Assembly (NCBI GenBank): GCA_022592445.1
Contig: JABYQR010000171.1
Location: 27,430 to 91,429 of the forward strand
DNA: 64,000 nt
Source: Cytidiella melzeri
Lineage: Eukaryota > Basidiomycota > Agaricomycetes > Polyporales > Irpicaceae
Direction: 5' to 3'
Shown here piece after piece: positions 48,557 to 60,302 of this stretch (within the stretch, counting starts at the first letter, position 1; each line of letters begins with the position of its first letter). The position numbers were made by a program, and so were the translations under genes. Under the pieces are notes generated by a model that searched no databases, was not told where the DNA came from, and was given only the letters and a program-made list of their open reading frames with translations.

Positions 48557-51055
48557 CTACGACGCGACAGTCGCAGTCGCATGCACCGCCTTCGCCTTCT
48601 TCCTCCCCAATGCTCCCAGAAACCCGAGCATCGTGCTGCTCTCCCGTTTGCTCGCCTTCTCGATCAGCGCCAGCTCCTCTTCCCACGCACGCACAAGCTC
48701 ACGCGACTTCTCTTCCCGCTCCCGCTCCTCCGCCTCAAGCCGCTGCTGATGCTGGTTCCACACGAGCGCCATCGCACCAGGTCCTCCAATACCGTTCAAC
48801 CCAGTAAAGTTTGTGTTCAATGTCTTGTATGCGCATTCCTCAGGGTCGGACATGAGACGTGAAAGAGGCGGTGTCGGTGGTGGTGGTAGCGAATGAGAGT
48901 CAGTTGACGAGGACGTCCCGAGATCCGGAGACCGACCCATCTTGCGCTTTCCAGACGAAGTCTGACGTCTGTGTCTCGAGATGAACGAGGGTGGTGAATC
49001 ATGCGATGAACTCGAACTGCTAGACGTGTAGCCACCTACGCTTGGCACGGGCACAGGCACAGGAATTGTACCTCCGACTTGCACGTCCACGCTGTCTCGA
49101 GGACCGGCAGACGTATGCGGTCTGCGCGACTTCTTCTTTGTTGGAAGTACTTTGCTGAAAGTCGCCAACGCCGAAACAGACGCGCTCCTGCCAGACGAAC
49201 TCGCAACAGCCTGTTCTGTACTTGGGCTGGGTCCCGCTGTTGTAGGCGGTGAATGCCGACTCGCAGGCATAGAAGAAACGGAGGGAAGAGGAGACCTTGA
49301 AGGCACTTCTGCCGACTTTGGAGGGGCGTAATGAAAGTACACCGGAGAATTCTTCTCCGGGGGATCAACACCGACAGACGTATCCACATCAGCAGTAGAT
49401 GTTGACTGAGAGCTAATCGTAGGCTGGCCTGCGGGTGAACTCGACGCTCGGCATTTCGACGTCGCACGAGCCTCGGCATACCGAGCTTGCGCTTGCCGCC
49501 GATCAGCATCATTCGTCAGCACAACAAGTATCTCTCGGGGCGCAAGATCAATGGATTCTGTACCCGCGGGAGAGGTCACGATTACCTTGAATATGGTGTC
49601 AGGGTGTGCGCTTGAACCGAAGTCTTATGATACAGAACATACCTTCACACGGATCCAGAAAGTCACTGCTCCGAGACCTCCTCTCATCGACTCCCCCATC
49701 GCCCATTTCCAATGACTTCGCGAAGCGGGCCATGGAAAGGATATTGTTTTGCTCCATACGCCGGTCTCTTTATCAAGGGCGAATGATGCGCCCTCAGCAG
49801 CTGCAACAGTACTGGCCAAAGTCTTGTTCGGCTGTATAGGTTCAAGAACTGTTGCCGGTGAAACAGGCGAGATAGGAGGCTGCGAAGAGCAATCTTCTGA
49901 GCTAGAAGATGTTTCCGTCCTAGTGGAGCTGATGAGAGGCGTGCGGGAGTTGATGGTGGCGTTCGAAGCACTAGAGTCGATAGTTGCTGTGCTTCTCGAG
50001 GCCAGATCATGTATACCCTCGTTAGCATAGAGGTACTTCCTCCCCTCGTCCGACTCGGGTGCACTGTTGGACAAGGATATCGGTGGCGGTGACTGATAAG
50101 AGAATGGAGGCACGGAAGAAGAGGTCGACGCCATAGGAGTGTCAATCTCATGAAGGTCGATGCGTCTCTCGACAAGTAGAGATGCGCTGCGTATCGAGAC
50201 GGAGGGGTCAAGGGGTTGAATAAAGACGGATGTAAAGAGCAAGTCGCTCGGTCCGATGGGATGTGTAGGTGTTGATAGGTTGTAATGCAGTACAGGTGCT
50301 CGAGGCTTGTTGGTTGCATGCGATAGAATGGTTTGGGGAAAGGGCAGTGCGGCAATAGATGGGGAAGGAAGGGGAGGTGGTGTATCGTACCGAATAAGCA
50401 TGAGGTCGAAGTGCTTGAGTAAACGCGAGCCAACTGATGCCATAGATGCGTGTTCTAGGACTGCGGGCGGTGAACGATGCCCAGACGTTGAGAACAATCA
50501 ATACGGGCCACGATATGTTCAGCGGCGAATATGCGGGCCGATGACACCAGACAACAAATTTGACAGATAAACGCATGATAGTTGCAGATGGCACATCGCA
50601 TAAACGTGGAACGGAAGTGGAGGGGAAGCACATGCCGTCAGAGCTGGGGAGGACAGGCGTGGAACACAGTACTCACCCGCCTCCAATCTCCAATACAACC
50701 TGTAGTCCAAAAAGTTGGCGGTGCTGAAGCCCGCAACACGCTTGGGGAGTGTAATCTTAAACGACCTGTCCAGCTCTCCTAGCTCTGCATACTCCTGACC
50801 ATCAGGTTTGCGCCATAGTGTTTGTGAATAGTCAACAAGGAGACGGGAGTGTTGTGGGCCGCCTCGACCTTGACGAGCCTCGTATGCTCGCACTGAGACA
50901 GTGAGGGACTTTGCAAGAATAGGCTTTTGGTCTTCGTCGAAACGAGTGCATACAACGCCGTCCACGCGCACTGGAGTGAGTCCCAGATAGCCTTGGAAGG
51001 GGAAATGCCTTGAGCTGGAGTTGCCCTTGGTGGTGGAGAGGATGAGGTGCACCAT
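48557..51055 (-). CDS. Arrestin-like protein (alpha-arrestin related)
   Basis: Alpha-arrestins are adaptors that bring the Rsp5 ubiquitin ligase to plasma-membrane transporters. Three exons give 741 residues: 50677-51055, 49643-50460 and 48557-49585. The N-terminal part has arrestin-fold strands (DEDQKPILAKSLTVSVRAYE, VDYSQTLWRKPDGQEY, FKITLPKRVAGFSTANFLDY, RLYWRLEA), continuing after the first intron as VLEHASMASVGSRLLKHFDL. A Ser/Thr-rich insert precedes the C-terminal arrestin strands (WSKTISFPWPASRSHWKW, VTFWIRVKVIVTSPAG), and the protein ends with a charged helix (RELVRAWEEELALIEKAS). I see no clear PPxY motif for Rsp5. The first intron is long (216 nt). The start may lie further upstream: the frame stays open past the ATG at 51055 to a possible acceptor near 51140. 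Confidence 0.8.
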
Positions 51056-51735
51056 ATGTCCTGCGTCGGGGGCGACGTGGTCGACGTCGCGGACGATGGA
51101 CGAGGATATTGAGTCGGTGGCGGTGGGAGGGGGCGGACTGGGGAAGGGAGGGAGAGGAAGGAAGTCTACATGTGAGAGTATCTTTAAAGGAAGAGTTTAA
51201 CGGATGAACAGGATTAAGAAGCAAGATGGCTACTTTGATGGACCGCCATTCACGACCAACGCCTTCCATCCCGTCCACAAAATTCACAGAAAATCACAAA
51301 AATATCGGGAAAATTGCAGTGGCCTCTTAAGCCTCGTCGTTCACGACTCTGCGCCGCCCTGGTTGCCGGAGAGCGAGCCTTGGTTGTCGTCGTTCGCTCC
51401 GACGCCGGTGACTTGTCGCATCGTTCTTTCCGCAACGGGAAGTCTCATCGGGCGCCTGCCGTGCTTCTTTTACCACGCAGCCATATGCCTCCCTTTGTCA
51501 CGATGTGACGCGCTTCGATCGCGTCACGGCTTCCCCACCTTCCATGCGCCACGACGCGATCAAACCGCCTTGCTACTGCACCCGGCCCAGTCCAAATCGG
51601 TTAGGCTCACCTGGGCCGACGGTATTCCATTTGCTGGCGCCCGCACCCCGTCTTTGTCCGCCACAGCGACGAGCTCACCCCCGACGTCGGCAGCGCCGAC
51701 ACCACACTTCGACACCCAGGAAGAAACGAACTGCA
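51056..51735. promoter_or_regulatory. Divergent promoter, arrestin-like/SLC35F6, with GTGACGCG palindrome
   Basis: 680 bp between start codons. It contains an inverted repeat GTGACGCG (51505-51512) and CGCGTCAC (51520-51527) with a 7-nt spacer, the same core as in the CAF-1/RFC4 promoter. A small 5' exon of the arrestin-like gene may also lie here. Confidence 0.45.
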
Positions 51736-54652
51736 ATGGCGCCCTCTCTCTACATACCGATTCTTATCGCTGGAATGCTACTAACTGTACGTGTTCCCCT
51801 ATGTGCAGCGTGGTCATGGTTTAACATTCGGTGGTTGCAGGGCTCCAGTAACTCTCTCTGGACCAAGTGGCAGGTACGCATGTAGTCACTGTAACCTAGC
51901 ATACACTCATCGAAATGTCTCAGGACATGCAATGCGTCGAGAACTGCGACGACCCGAACCCACGTAATCGCGTTGTGTACGAGCAGCCGGTCTGGCAGAC
52001 CCTCCAGATGTTCAGTGAGTGTCGTTGCCCGCGTTGCAAAGTCACGTAGCTCATTTTCATCTTCCATTTATCGCAACTGTGTTGTATTGGCCTCGCTTCA
52101 TTCTACGTGTATCTGGAACCATAACATCATCACGATCTTCGTCATGCGCCCGAGCTAGTCGGAGAAATGTTCTGTACGTGTTCGACCCGTCTGACTTTGA
52201 ATACGGCCGTACGCTTACAAGCATATTGTTGTCCTCATTCATTTGCTTGCTCTATCTGCTCATCTGTTCAATTCGCCCATATCTACCCGCACTCCACCCG
52301 GTTGTCCGTATGTCCATAAAGGCTTCATCCCCGTGGTATATGCCGTTGCCAAGGCGCGTTACGAAGCATACAAGCGTTCGCGCCGACCTGCTCTGCACCT
52401 AGCCTCAGAGTCTGAGGACCTACGCGGTCCACCACTGACCGAAATTGAGGCTGAGGATGGTGTGCTCGGTGGCGAAATCCCCAAGACCTCTCACACCATG
52501 GAACCTATGCGTGGATGGGCCTACTTGCTGCTGTGGCTACCAGCTGCGTGCGACTTGACAGGTACTACGGTGAGTTTCACTCATTACTCTTTACTGGTTA
52601 ATCGAAATACGTCCATGTGCGTATATGCCATGTGTGCGATAAACGCTAGCTTTCTTTTATTTTCTATTTGACTTCTCTGTGACATGCCGTGAAGGGCGGG
52701 TGGTGCGGAATCGGGTCGTACCCGTGCGATATCCAGCCCGAGCTAGTTCCTGCGATGGCTGTTTGCATCGTCTTATCATCGATGCAAGGAAGAAGTGGGC
52801 TCTGCTGTGCCAGATCCGGCATACGAGATGCCGTTTGCCTTGCACGTATAGTCCTGTGCTCTAAAGGCGGCTTTGATAGCACCCAGCCGTCAGTACTGCG
52901 GCACTCGCACAAAACCTTCTCCTTTGTACGCTTTATTACCTTCCCGAATTTCAGCCGTCTGCACGAATCTTAACCTTGTACTGATGTCATTCTGTATCTT
53001 TACAGCTCTTGAATGTCGGGCTATTGTATACACCCGTATCTATCTACCAAATGAGCCGTGGCGCAAGCGTTCTCTTTGTCGGTATCTTCAGCGTGATCTT
53101 CCTACATCGCAAACTATGGTTTTACCAGTGCGTCTATCACTTTTTATACCCGCTTCCACGCAGGATAGCAACCTTTAAACTACTTACGATAGGTGGCTTT
53201 CCTTGGTGACTGTTATGGTTGGCGTTGGACTCGTTGGACTCAGCGGTTCGATGATCAAGGACGCCGTGAAGGATGCCTCCGTTCACCTTCCATTGTCGCT
53301 CGTTGACTTGGGTGCAGACGCGCCTTGGGTTTCGGGAGCTGTGGTCGCGGAGGAGCCAGAAGTCACGCAGGTTGTTTTCGGTAGGTGGCATTCTCTTCTG
53401 ACCTAGTCTGGACAGTGCAGAGCTTGAATGACAGCTTACTCGTGTGTGTTTCCTTCACAGGCGTTGTTCTGATCTTGATCTCCACGGTCTTGTGAGTTGC
53501 CACGTTTTTCTCTCTACTTTCTTTCTCGTGTTGCCGTGGGATGTCTCCATGCACTCAGCCACGGCTGGAAGTGGTGCTCTCCCAAGCACGGCTGCAGTAC
53601 AAATTGCCTGCCCGTTCGGCGTGTTCTGTGCCACCGGGTTCTCATGCTTCTGTATCTTGAGTCCCGAGTGCACACGTCAGCCTAGTGCGCCATGAGGCAA
53701 GAAGAAGAAGGTCTATTTACCTGGACTCCTTCCTTTTCCGACTGTATTCGCCGGTGACTGTTTCGAGCGGCGACCACATGGGTAGATGGATGTTTTGCGC
53801 TCCGATGAGTCACCCGATCGGAGCTTTTCGTGGTACATGCAGACTAAACGCTGACGATATTCATCTTGCTCTATTGTTCCCAGTGCGGCAGCGCAGTTCG
53901 TTGTAGAAGGTGCGTGTATGTGGCAATTCCACCTCCTTTCGACTGGGCTCATCTTGGCTGCTTCATTATGTAGAGAAGATTATGTCGCGCTACAGCGTCA
54001 CACCACTTGTCGCAGTGGGTTGGGAAGGCTTCTTTGGCGCATTCAGCATTATCCTCATGGTTCCCCTCCTGCCTCTCATCCGGCCCTCGCTCCCAGCTTC
54101 CGCTGAGCCTTTCTTCGATGTTCAGCGCGGCTTCAATCAGTTGATCAACACCCCGACGGTTCTCTGGAGCGGAGTGGCGATCATGTGCAGCATCAGCTTG
54201 TTCAACTTTTTCGGCCTGAGCATGACAAGACACGTCAGTTCGATGGCCCGAAGTCTGACGGACATGTGCAGGACCCTCACTATCTGGATTATCAGTCTTG
54301 CCCTCGGCTGGGAAATGCTCGTCTGGCCCATCTCGCTCATCCAAGTGCTTGGTTTCTCGTTGCTGATGTGAGTGCCATTTCTTGAAATGCTAGGAGCTAG
54401 GAGCGCCGCAGTGGACTGACTATACTCTTTTCATCGCCGCTCAGATACGGCACCTTTGTCTTCAACAACATCGTGCAGCCGCCGTCGTTCTTGCGTCCAC
54501 GGCTCAATGTAGTGAACTCGGACGAGACCCGTGCGCTACTCGCCAACGAAGCGTTGGATGAAACAGCCGCGCTTCCTGTTGATCTAGGCCAAAGCGGATT
54601 CGACGTCGTCCCGCAAGACCAGCTGCCACAGCCACACCCGCGAAGGGATTAA
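51736..54652 (+). CDS. SLC35F6-like membrane transporter (EamA/DMT superfamily)
   Basis: A ten-helix drug/metabolite-transporter-type protein; in animals SLC35F6 is placed in lysosomal or mitochondrial membranes and its substrate is uncertain. Exons: 51736-51786, 51841-51873, 51924-52014, 52159-52177, 52222-52303, 52354-52569, 53006-53127, 53193-53380, 53461-53491, 53884-53909, 53974-54367 and 54445-54652. Family motifs are SLWTKWQ, MFIGEMFC, LPAACDLTGTT, SIYQMSRGASVLFVGIFSV, FVVEEKIMSRYSVTPL, VGWEGFFGAF, and LGWEMLVWPISLIQVLGFSLL. The join at 52222-52354 is ambiguous (52222-52265 joined to 52322-52569 also keeps frame). Two introns are long, 52570-53005 and 53492-53883, while others are about 50-80 nt except 52015-52158. 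The C-terminal tail is hydrophilic and ends at TAA 54650-54652. Confidence 0.85.
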
Positions 54653-56265
54653 GCGACGGAGCATTTTGCTTGTGCTGCCGTCATTATTGCTGTGCGTGGT
54701 ATATGCGGACGTTCTATGTAGGGTGGCACTTGCCGGCATCAGTAGGGTGGAAGCGGGAGTGGGGCCCACTTCTCCTTCTTCCTTCTATGGGCGTCTTGTT
54801 CTGGTGCGTTTGTTTTGCGTATGGAGCAAGCTGAGGCGATCAGCGCGACACACCGGTGTCCGCATACGCTGCTGTTATTCTTCCTCACAGAATATTTATT
54901 GGCACTGGTTGTACAGGGACTCTCGACATGATTCTTCTCTACATGTTTACAGCTTCATTTACAATACATATTTGGTGTTCTTAGTACTTTTAGCGACTAG
55001 ACGGAAGCGAAATGAAGAGATAGTAAGCTTACTGCAAGTGCCAGAATTCATCATGTCAAAAGCTTACCGTGACATATGTAAGCGGACATGTACGTAGTCG
55101 TAAGATTGTCTCACTGACAAATCAGGACTCGGTGCTAGGCGAATCAAGTCAAAGTTCCGTAAAACTACGTCAACAGGGTGCTTTGTGATGGTAGCAGTTT
55201 TTGTTACCGAGTGTGACTAGTGTGACTCTGAATCGGTTCTAAACTGGTCAGGAAGAATTGTTTCATATAATCTACTTGAAAGCTGGAAGGTTGCGATCGT
55301 GGATGATGCAATGATGGGTGAATAAAGTAGCGTGAAAAGAAAAGCAGTGGTGTGTCACAGATTGGGGTAGCGTTTCAGTTGGACTGTTGGAATGCTAAGA
55401 CTGAGTGCAGGTTCGACGATTACGCAGAGAGAGTGTTTTGTTTTCCTTGCGAGGGAGTTGAGAGAGATTAGGGTACCGCACGTACGTACCGGCCGCGGAC
55501 TGTTTCACTGGGAAGCAGTACTTACTAGTCATTTTATAGTATAGTCGACTCGCATCCATTGCCAGTGTCGAAATGCCGGGTCCGCTGAAACGTAGCGGTG
55601 GGATGTATGTGTGTAACGTGTTCGGTAAGATCATTGTGTATGGAAGTACTAGCCGTGGCTAGCAGACTGATACAGTGTTTTGTGTGGCTGGGACACCTAT
55701 CAAAGTGCCCTACAGGCGCAAACCCTGAAGTGATTCCGCGACGACGTTGTGAGAGAAACAGAATGGGCGCAACATTTGGAAATGCTTGTTCAACTGTGTT
55801 TCAAGTTTACGGTCAGACCGTATACGTCTATGCGGGGAGATGGTTGACGTTTGCACCTGCCGTGAATAACTGTAAGCCCTTCGTCCGCCTACGTACTTAC
55901 CTTGTTCTTACGATAGAGTTCCCAAGTTGGGATGTCGGGAGTCTGGAAGTAGTGAGACTACTCTTTTTGCAGTTGTGCTGTTTGCGACCCCCGGCATCAG
56001 CAGCTCGGTACATCCTCCGACTCATTGAACCTAGTCAAGCCCAAGCTACGTACATTCCAGCCAATGTACTGCCTTTCCATTGGCCCGTTGGCATAATTTG
56101 ACTGTTGCTTCCTCCAGAACCGAGGAGGAGTTGCACGCCTTTGCCACATAATAAGTATTGTCAACCGAGTTACAGCGACGACTTGGGACACAATGAACAA
56201 CAATATCAGCCTCGTTGTTCCTTTTGGCCCTGTTCAATTCTTTGCAAGTATCGTGAAACAAACTC
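54653..56265. other. 1.6 kb without a convincing gene
   Basis: Holds the 3' region of the SLC35F6-like gene. Open frames here (for example 54666-55097 and 55598-56101) have uneven composition and no domain, and I do not call them. No RNA gene or repeat was seen. Confidence 0.5.
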
Positions 56266-56550
56266 ATGCTGCCACTACCATTGACCTGCACCCAACAGCT
56301 CGAGGGCCTCGTCGACTTTTCCAATCTTGACGTCGATATCCACGTCTACGTCAAGGGGCCTTTCTTGTTGCGTGCCAATATTGGCAGGTTCAAAGGAAAC
56401 CTCAGGAACAGCCTTTCCCTCAGCAATGGCCCAGCTGGTATTCTCACGATGTACACAGGCAAGGGTATGGATGGTTGCAGGTGGGCTTACATGAAAGTTT
56501 TGGGCACAAAGTGCAACTTTGACACCAAGCTTTTCCCCTTCCCCTTGTAA
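56266..56550 (+). CDS. Small hypothetical protein
   Basis: A 94-codon frame starting MLPLPLTCTQQLEG. Its codons look used (GAC GTC GAT ATC CAC GTC TAC GTC AAG), and hydrophobic and polar residues alternate as in beta strands (LDVDIHVYVKGPFLLRANIG). It has three cysteines. I recognise no family. The opposite strand is also open across much of it, so strand assignment rests on codon preference only. Upstream exons are possible. Confidence 0.35.
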   Translation: MLPLPLTCTQQLEGLVDFSNLDVDIHVYVKGPFLLRANIGRFKGNLRNSLSLSNGPAGILTMYTGKGMDGCRWAYMKVLGTKCNFDTKLFPFPL

Positions 56551-56776
56551 GTAATCCGAGTCATTGAACACATTGAGTTTCTTGTGAGTGAACAAATAGC
56601 TGACTCAAGGCCAATGTAGCCGTGCAAAGCTGTAGTACAAAAACTGAGATGGTTCAAAGTGCGTGCATTGTTGCCGGGTGCATCATAGTAACACTGTATT
56701 GATGTATACTCTACTAGTAGCCTGAGTACGCAGTATGAATAATATTTGCTGGTCAATGATCACAACCCACATTTCT

Positions 56777-57753
56777 TCATTCCTCTATCAGTTCACAAAA
56801 TATTCTGTCATGACTGCGTGCGTTTCCGGGCATCACACTCAGTTTAGCCTCTAAATTCCTGAAAGCCTGGGCAGCAGCTTGCTCCCTAGCATCAGCCAGG
56901 GCATGCGCCTCGCCGCGACCATATTGAAAACCCCTGACTGAGATCCAAGGGAGGTTATGGCATGATGTTGTTGGAGTGGTATATCAGTATTCAACTCACT
57001 GTAAGCTATGACAATCCACGATGCTGCATGTTGCGTCCCAGTTTGATAGTGTTCGTAGCGCAAAACGGCGTTTCCAAAAGTGTGTTGCAGGAGGTTATGG
57101 AGGCGCGCTCTCCAGGGAAGCACATCACCCGGTATATGCGGGTTATCCAAAGAGCTGCTGCGTCGGCCGGCGGTATTGTGATTCAGTGTGTGTATGTCTC
57201 TGATGGGCAATGCCAGGAGCCTCTCAGGCTGCAGGCGCCGCCGGTCAAGAGCAGCAGCGTAGTCTTTGTGAAAAAACCATAGCATAAGCGGTGGCTGAAC
57301 TGCTTCATACAATCCAAGCCAGTACAACCTGCAACGTAGTTTTAGTTGCGCAAGGCAAAAATTTACTAGTAGATGGGAATCTCAGAGCACTTACGCGGCG
57401 GCCAGGACTACGCCCAGAGCCAAGTCCAAGCTAGTCGACAAGATTGCCTGGTTGTGGTACGAGGCTATCGATTTCCAGGAGCCAAGTATGAGAATGACAG
57501 CAATGTTGAGGATGCGGTAGCCCGTTACTTTGACCAGGAGCGGCGGACTGCACTCTGGTTGTTCGTCATTGTGGTCTGCGGGAAAGCTGGGATTGCGGGA
57601 TAGTGATTCGTTTTGCCGGTCCGCCTCGCTATGATTGACGTCTCCGGCGGTTCTCTGCTCGAATCCTCCGAGAACGACTGGTCGCTGGCGAGAGGTGCGG
57701 CTTCTGGCTGTTGGGTCGAGGTTAGGAGGGTGAGGTTCACTGGGTTCTGGCAT
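56777..57753 (-). CDS. Membrane-anchored protein with divergent dsRNA-binding-like domain (member B)
   Basis: Three exons give 282 residues: 57395-57753, 57000-57328 and 56777-56937. Residues 1-70 are polar and Pro/Ser-rich (MPEPSEPHPPNLDP start). Two hydrophobic segments follow, about 79-97 (RILNIAVILILGSWKSI) and 105-127 (LDLALGVVLAAALYWLGLY), likely membrane helices. The C-terminal part (about 188-262) follows the dsRBD plan: helix LHNLLQ, strands RYEHYQTGTQHAASWIVIAY, then FQYGRGEAHALADAREQAA and a last helix AFRNLEAKL. The usual KKxAK motif of the second helix is replaced by ADARE, so RNA binding is not assured. Introns follow phase 2 and phase 1, as in its neighbours. Function unknown; it has paralogous pieces at 58345-58769 and 59346-60302. 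Confidence 0.7.
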
Positions 57754-58344
57754 GATGGACCACTGGAGAGAGCGGATATCTACGTGCACTGCAATGGCAT
57801 GCAACCATGGCACTGCAGGTCACCCCGGGCGTTGCTGCGTGGGATATACACGGCATCTCTCCTAGGATCCTGTGGGCGTTCATCTCTAGAATTCGCGGTG
57901 ACAAGCGAAAAATTGAACAGCCCATCTGAGAGGTCGTGCAAACATACACCAAAAGGTGGCTGGAAGCACTGACTGCTATTTGGACGTCCGTTGCTCCAGG
58001 ATATGCCTGTGTAGGCTGTTAGAAGATCGAGCTGATTACTTACACGGAACTCGGTCGCCATGTAGAGGGAGGCTACTGAGTATAGTAGCAGAAATGTATG
58101 ATGGATAGGCTGAACATGGACCGTCTATTGCGCCTGAGGCTATCCTGGCAATGACATTCCGTACGTTGTTTGCAAAGGTGCTCCGAACGAGGCTCTCTCT
58201 GTACGACAATGGGCCAGGAGAAGGACCATAAAATGTAGACGTCCTCGCAATACAAACGCTAGTAATTCAGCGTCGATGATCACAAACCACATCCTCTCAT
58301 TCCTCTAGTAGGTCACCAGACTATCCGTTATGTCTGTCCACATT

Positions 58345-58769
58345 TTACTGCCTCCCGCTTATTTCGGCATACAACGTTCGGTAAGCTAGTGCAGCGGCCA
58401 TTTCCCTTGCACCAGCTAAGGTATGCGCCTGGCCACGTCCGTACTCCACGTTCGCAACTGAGTTCCGAGCGACATCACGACGTGTTATGGTGACGTTGTG
58501 TTCGGGAGCCACTCACTGTAAGCTATGACAGTCCACGGTGCGACATGTTGAGGGCCAGATTGGTAGCTTTCGTAGCGCAAAGCGCGAGTCCCGTAACCCT
58601 CAGTTTGTTGCAGGAGGTTATTGAGCTGCAATCTCCAGTGAGACTCCTGGACGGGTTTCGTATCTACCCGAAACAGCTTTCCATATGAGCAGACCGCTTT
58701 TGAAGGAATAAACAGTATCAAGACAAAGAGTGGCTGGTGCGTACCGTCTGGGGTTGCAGAGCTAGACAT
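58345..58769 (-). CDS. Short dsRNA-binding-like protein (member C)
   Basis: Two exons give 121 residues: 58517-58769 and 58345-58457. After a short N-terminus with a hydrophobic stretch (PLFVLILFIP) it is nearly all domain: RLQLNNLLQQTEGYG, RYESYQSGPQHVAPWTVIAY, then across the intron ANVEYGRGQAHTLAGAREMAA and AYRTLYAEI. The loop GPQH matches the GPxH loop of true dsRBDs; the lysine pair of the second helix is missing. The intron interrupts the domain at the same phase and position as in member B, so the two are paralogous. It lacks the two-helix membrane part, or that part lies in an unseen 5' exon. Function unknown. Confidence 0.65.
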
Positions 58770-59345
58770 CGCCCTTGCTAGAAGGTGGACCTGTGGACCT
58801 TGAGGTGTACGACGGAGCGGGTAAGTTACCTATATTCCTACATAGCCGCCACACAGCCTCAATCAGTGTCCTAGGGTCATGCGCACTTCCAAGTACACCT
58901 GTTGGAAAGCACATCGATAAGCGACGAGCATGAGGCGAGCTCGAGAACCTGCGGATGAACAAGGCATAGATAACATGCCAAGAAGTTGCCCGAACACCGT
59001 GACGATCGTGTCTTCGATATTTGGCGTTTCAATTCTTACGTTCGTGTCTGCAGAGGGTACAGGAAGGTCAAATAAGTGACACGCACTTGCGTGTAAACCA
59101 CGGCCAACGTGATGGAGGGACAGCCTCGAGGCTTGTGGCGAAGGCAAGTGTAGTTGGCATTGGTGGCGGGGATAGAAATAATAGCAGTCCACGGAAGATG
59201 ACAAATCTGAGCGGATATTATGCCTTCATGATCTGATGTATACCTCGATTTGACTTCGCTAAAACCCTCCAGCTCTTTCAGGTCCCACCAAGGTGTGCTT
59301 TGGCGTCTTCGCGATAGATACAGACGAGGAAGGTTGCCTCCAAGT
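58770..59345. other. Between members C and A, no clear gene
   Basis: May hold further 3' exons of member A; a good acceptor and open frame exist near 59240, but I could not confirm a join. No repeat or RNA was seen. Confidence 0.4.
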
Positions 59346-60302
59346 CTACCTCCATTGCGCTACGAGGTGCTCCGACTCTGTTTCTGGATCACGGGCGTAC
59401 ACGCCGATGGAAGTGTCATCTCGGATACCGTACCCCTCGTTGTACTCGAGAAAGTTAACCTTCTGGGAACCGTTATCCTCAGGCGGGTAGGTCGGGTGCG
59501 TCCCTAGGTCAATGTTTCCCTTCTGCACGCGGAACGTGTATGCTTTGTCTCTGGGCACGTCTGGGAGTAGAACGGCATCGATATAGTTATAGAACGGAGG
59601 GCGACCGCGTTGCCATTGCAGTTGACTTGTGTCCCACTGCTGCAGCGTACTGCGACGATCGTCTGCGCTCACAGTTGGAGGAGATCGATCTGTCGTACGC
59701 ATGCGTATCGGAGAAGGGCTGCGAGTCGGACGGCCATCACGGAAAATGATCTGCCCTGTTACACTGGAGGCTCTCGTCTGAAGTGGGCGAGACTGCCGAC
59801 GTGGTCGCGGACGACAGCAAATAGCAGCGTAGTCGTCGTGGAATAGCCACCGCATCCGTGGTGGCTCTACAGTTTCATAAAGCCCAAGCCAATACAAACT
59901 ATCAGAAGCGGTATTAGTCTTGAATATTTAGCATAAATGATCGTCGGATGGCACTGACATAACAGCCAGGACGGCGCCTGCAACGAGATCCAAGCTCGTC
60001 GACAAGATCGCCTCGCCGCGGTAGGAGGCCACTGACTTCCATACCCCCAGTACGAGAATGATGGTAGTGTTCATGATACGATAGCCCGTGACCTTCACCA
60101 GTAGCGGAGGACTGTTATCCTGCGCTGCGGTACTGCCAGCGCTCAGAAAGTGGTTGACATCGTGGGATGATGGAGGGTATTGGAGTTCTCCAGGAGTAGA
60201 AGGGGCGATGCCTTGTTCAATGTTGTCGAGTACGACGGTTCGCTGGCGGGGGACATTGCTCGTAGTTGTCGGGTTGCGGCTGGGGACTTGAGGCTCTGGC
60301 AT
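59346..60302 (-). CDS. Membrane protein sharing the N-terminus of member B, different C-terminus (member A)
   Basis: Two exons (59959-60302 and 59346-59898) give 298 residues if no further intron is used. The start MPEPQVPSRNP, the Pro/Ser-rich leader, the shared PPLLVKVTGYRI segment, two hydrophobic segments (NTTIILVLGVWKSVASY and LDLVAGAVLAVILYWLGLY) and the phase-2 intron all match member B, so the genes are duplicates. After YETVEPPRMRWLFHDDYAA the similarity ends: member A goes on with an Arg/Ser-rich linker and a beta-rich tail (YNYIDAVLLPDVPRDKAYTF, then DDTSIGVYARDP) that faintly recalls a C2-like sandwich. There is no dsRBD-like part. The stop at 59346 follows a potential donor (AG/GTAGAC), so the real 3' end may differ. 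Function unknown. Confidence 0.6.

Noticed and set aside
52689..52973. Gene inside the long SLC35F6 intron
   Set aside because: Open frames there have no motif, and removing the region restores the transporter frame and conserved sequence.
54666..55097. 143-codon frame after the SLC35F6-like gene
   Set aside because: Starts 14 bp after that gene's stop, lacks any domain and is probably 3' UTR.
55598..56101. 167-codon frame
   Set aside because: Erratic composition with many Cys, Trp and Arg, no intron logic and no motif.
57613..57972. 119-codon plus-strand frame opposite member B exon 1
   Set aside because: Shadow of the minus-strand gene, whose exon structure is shared with member A.
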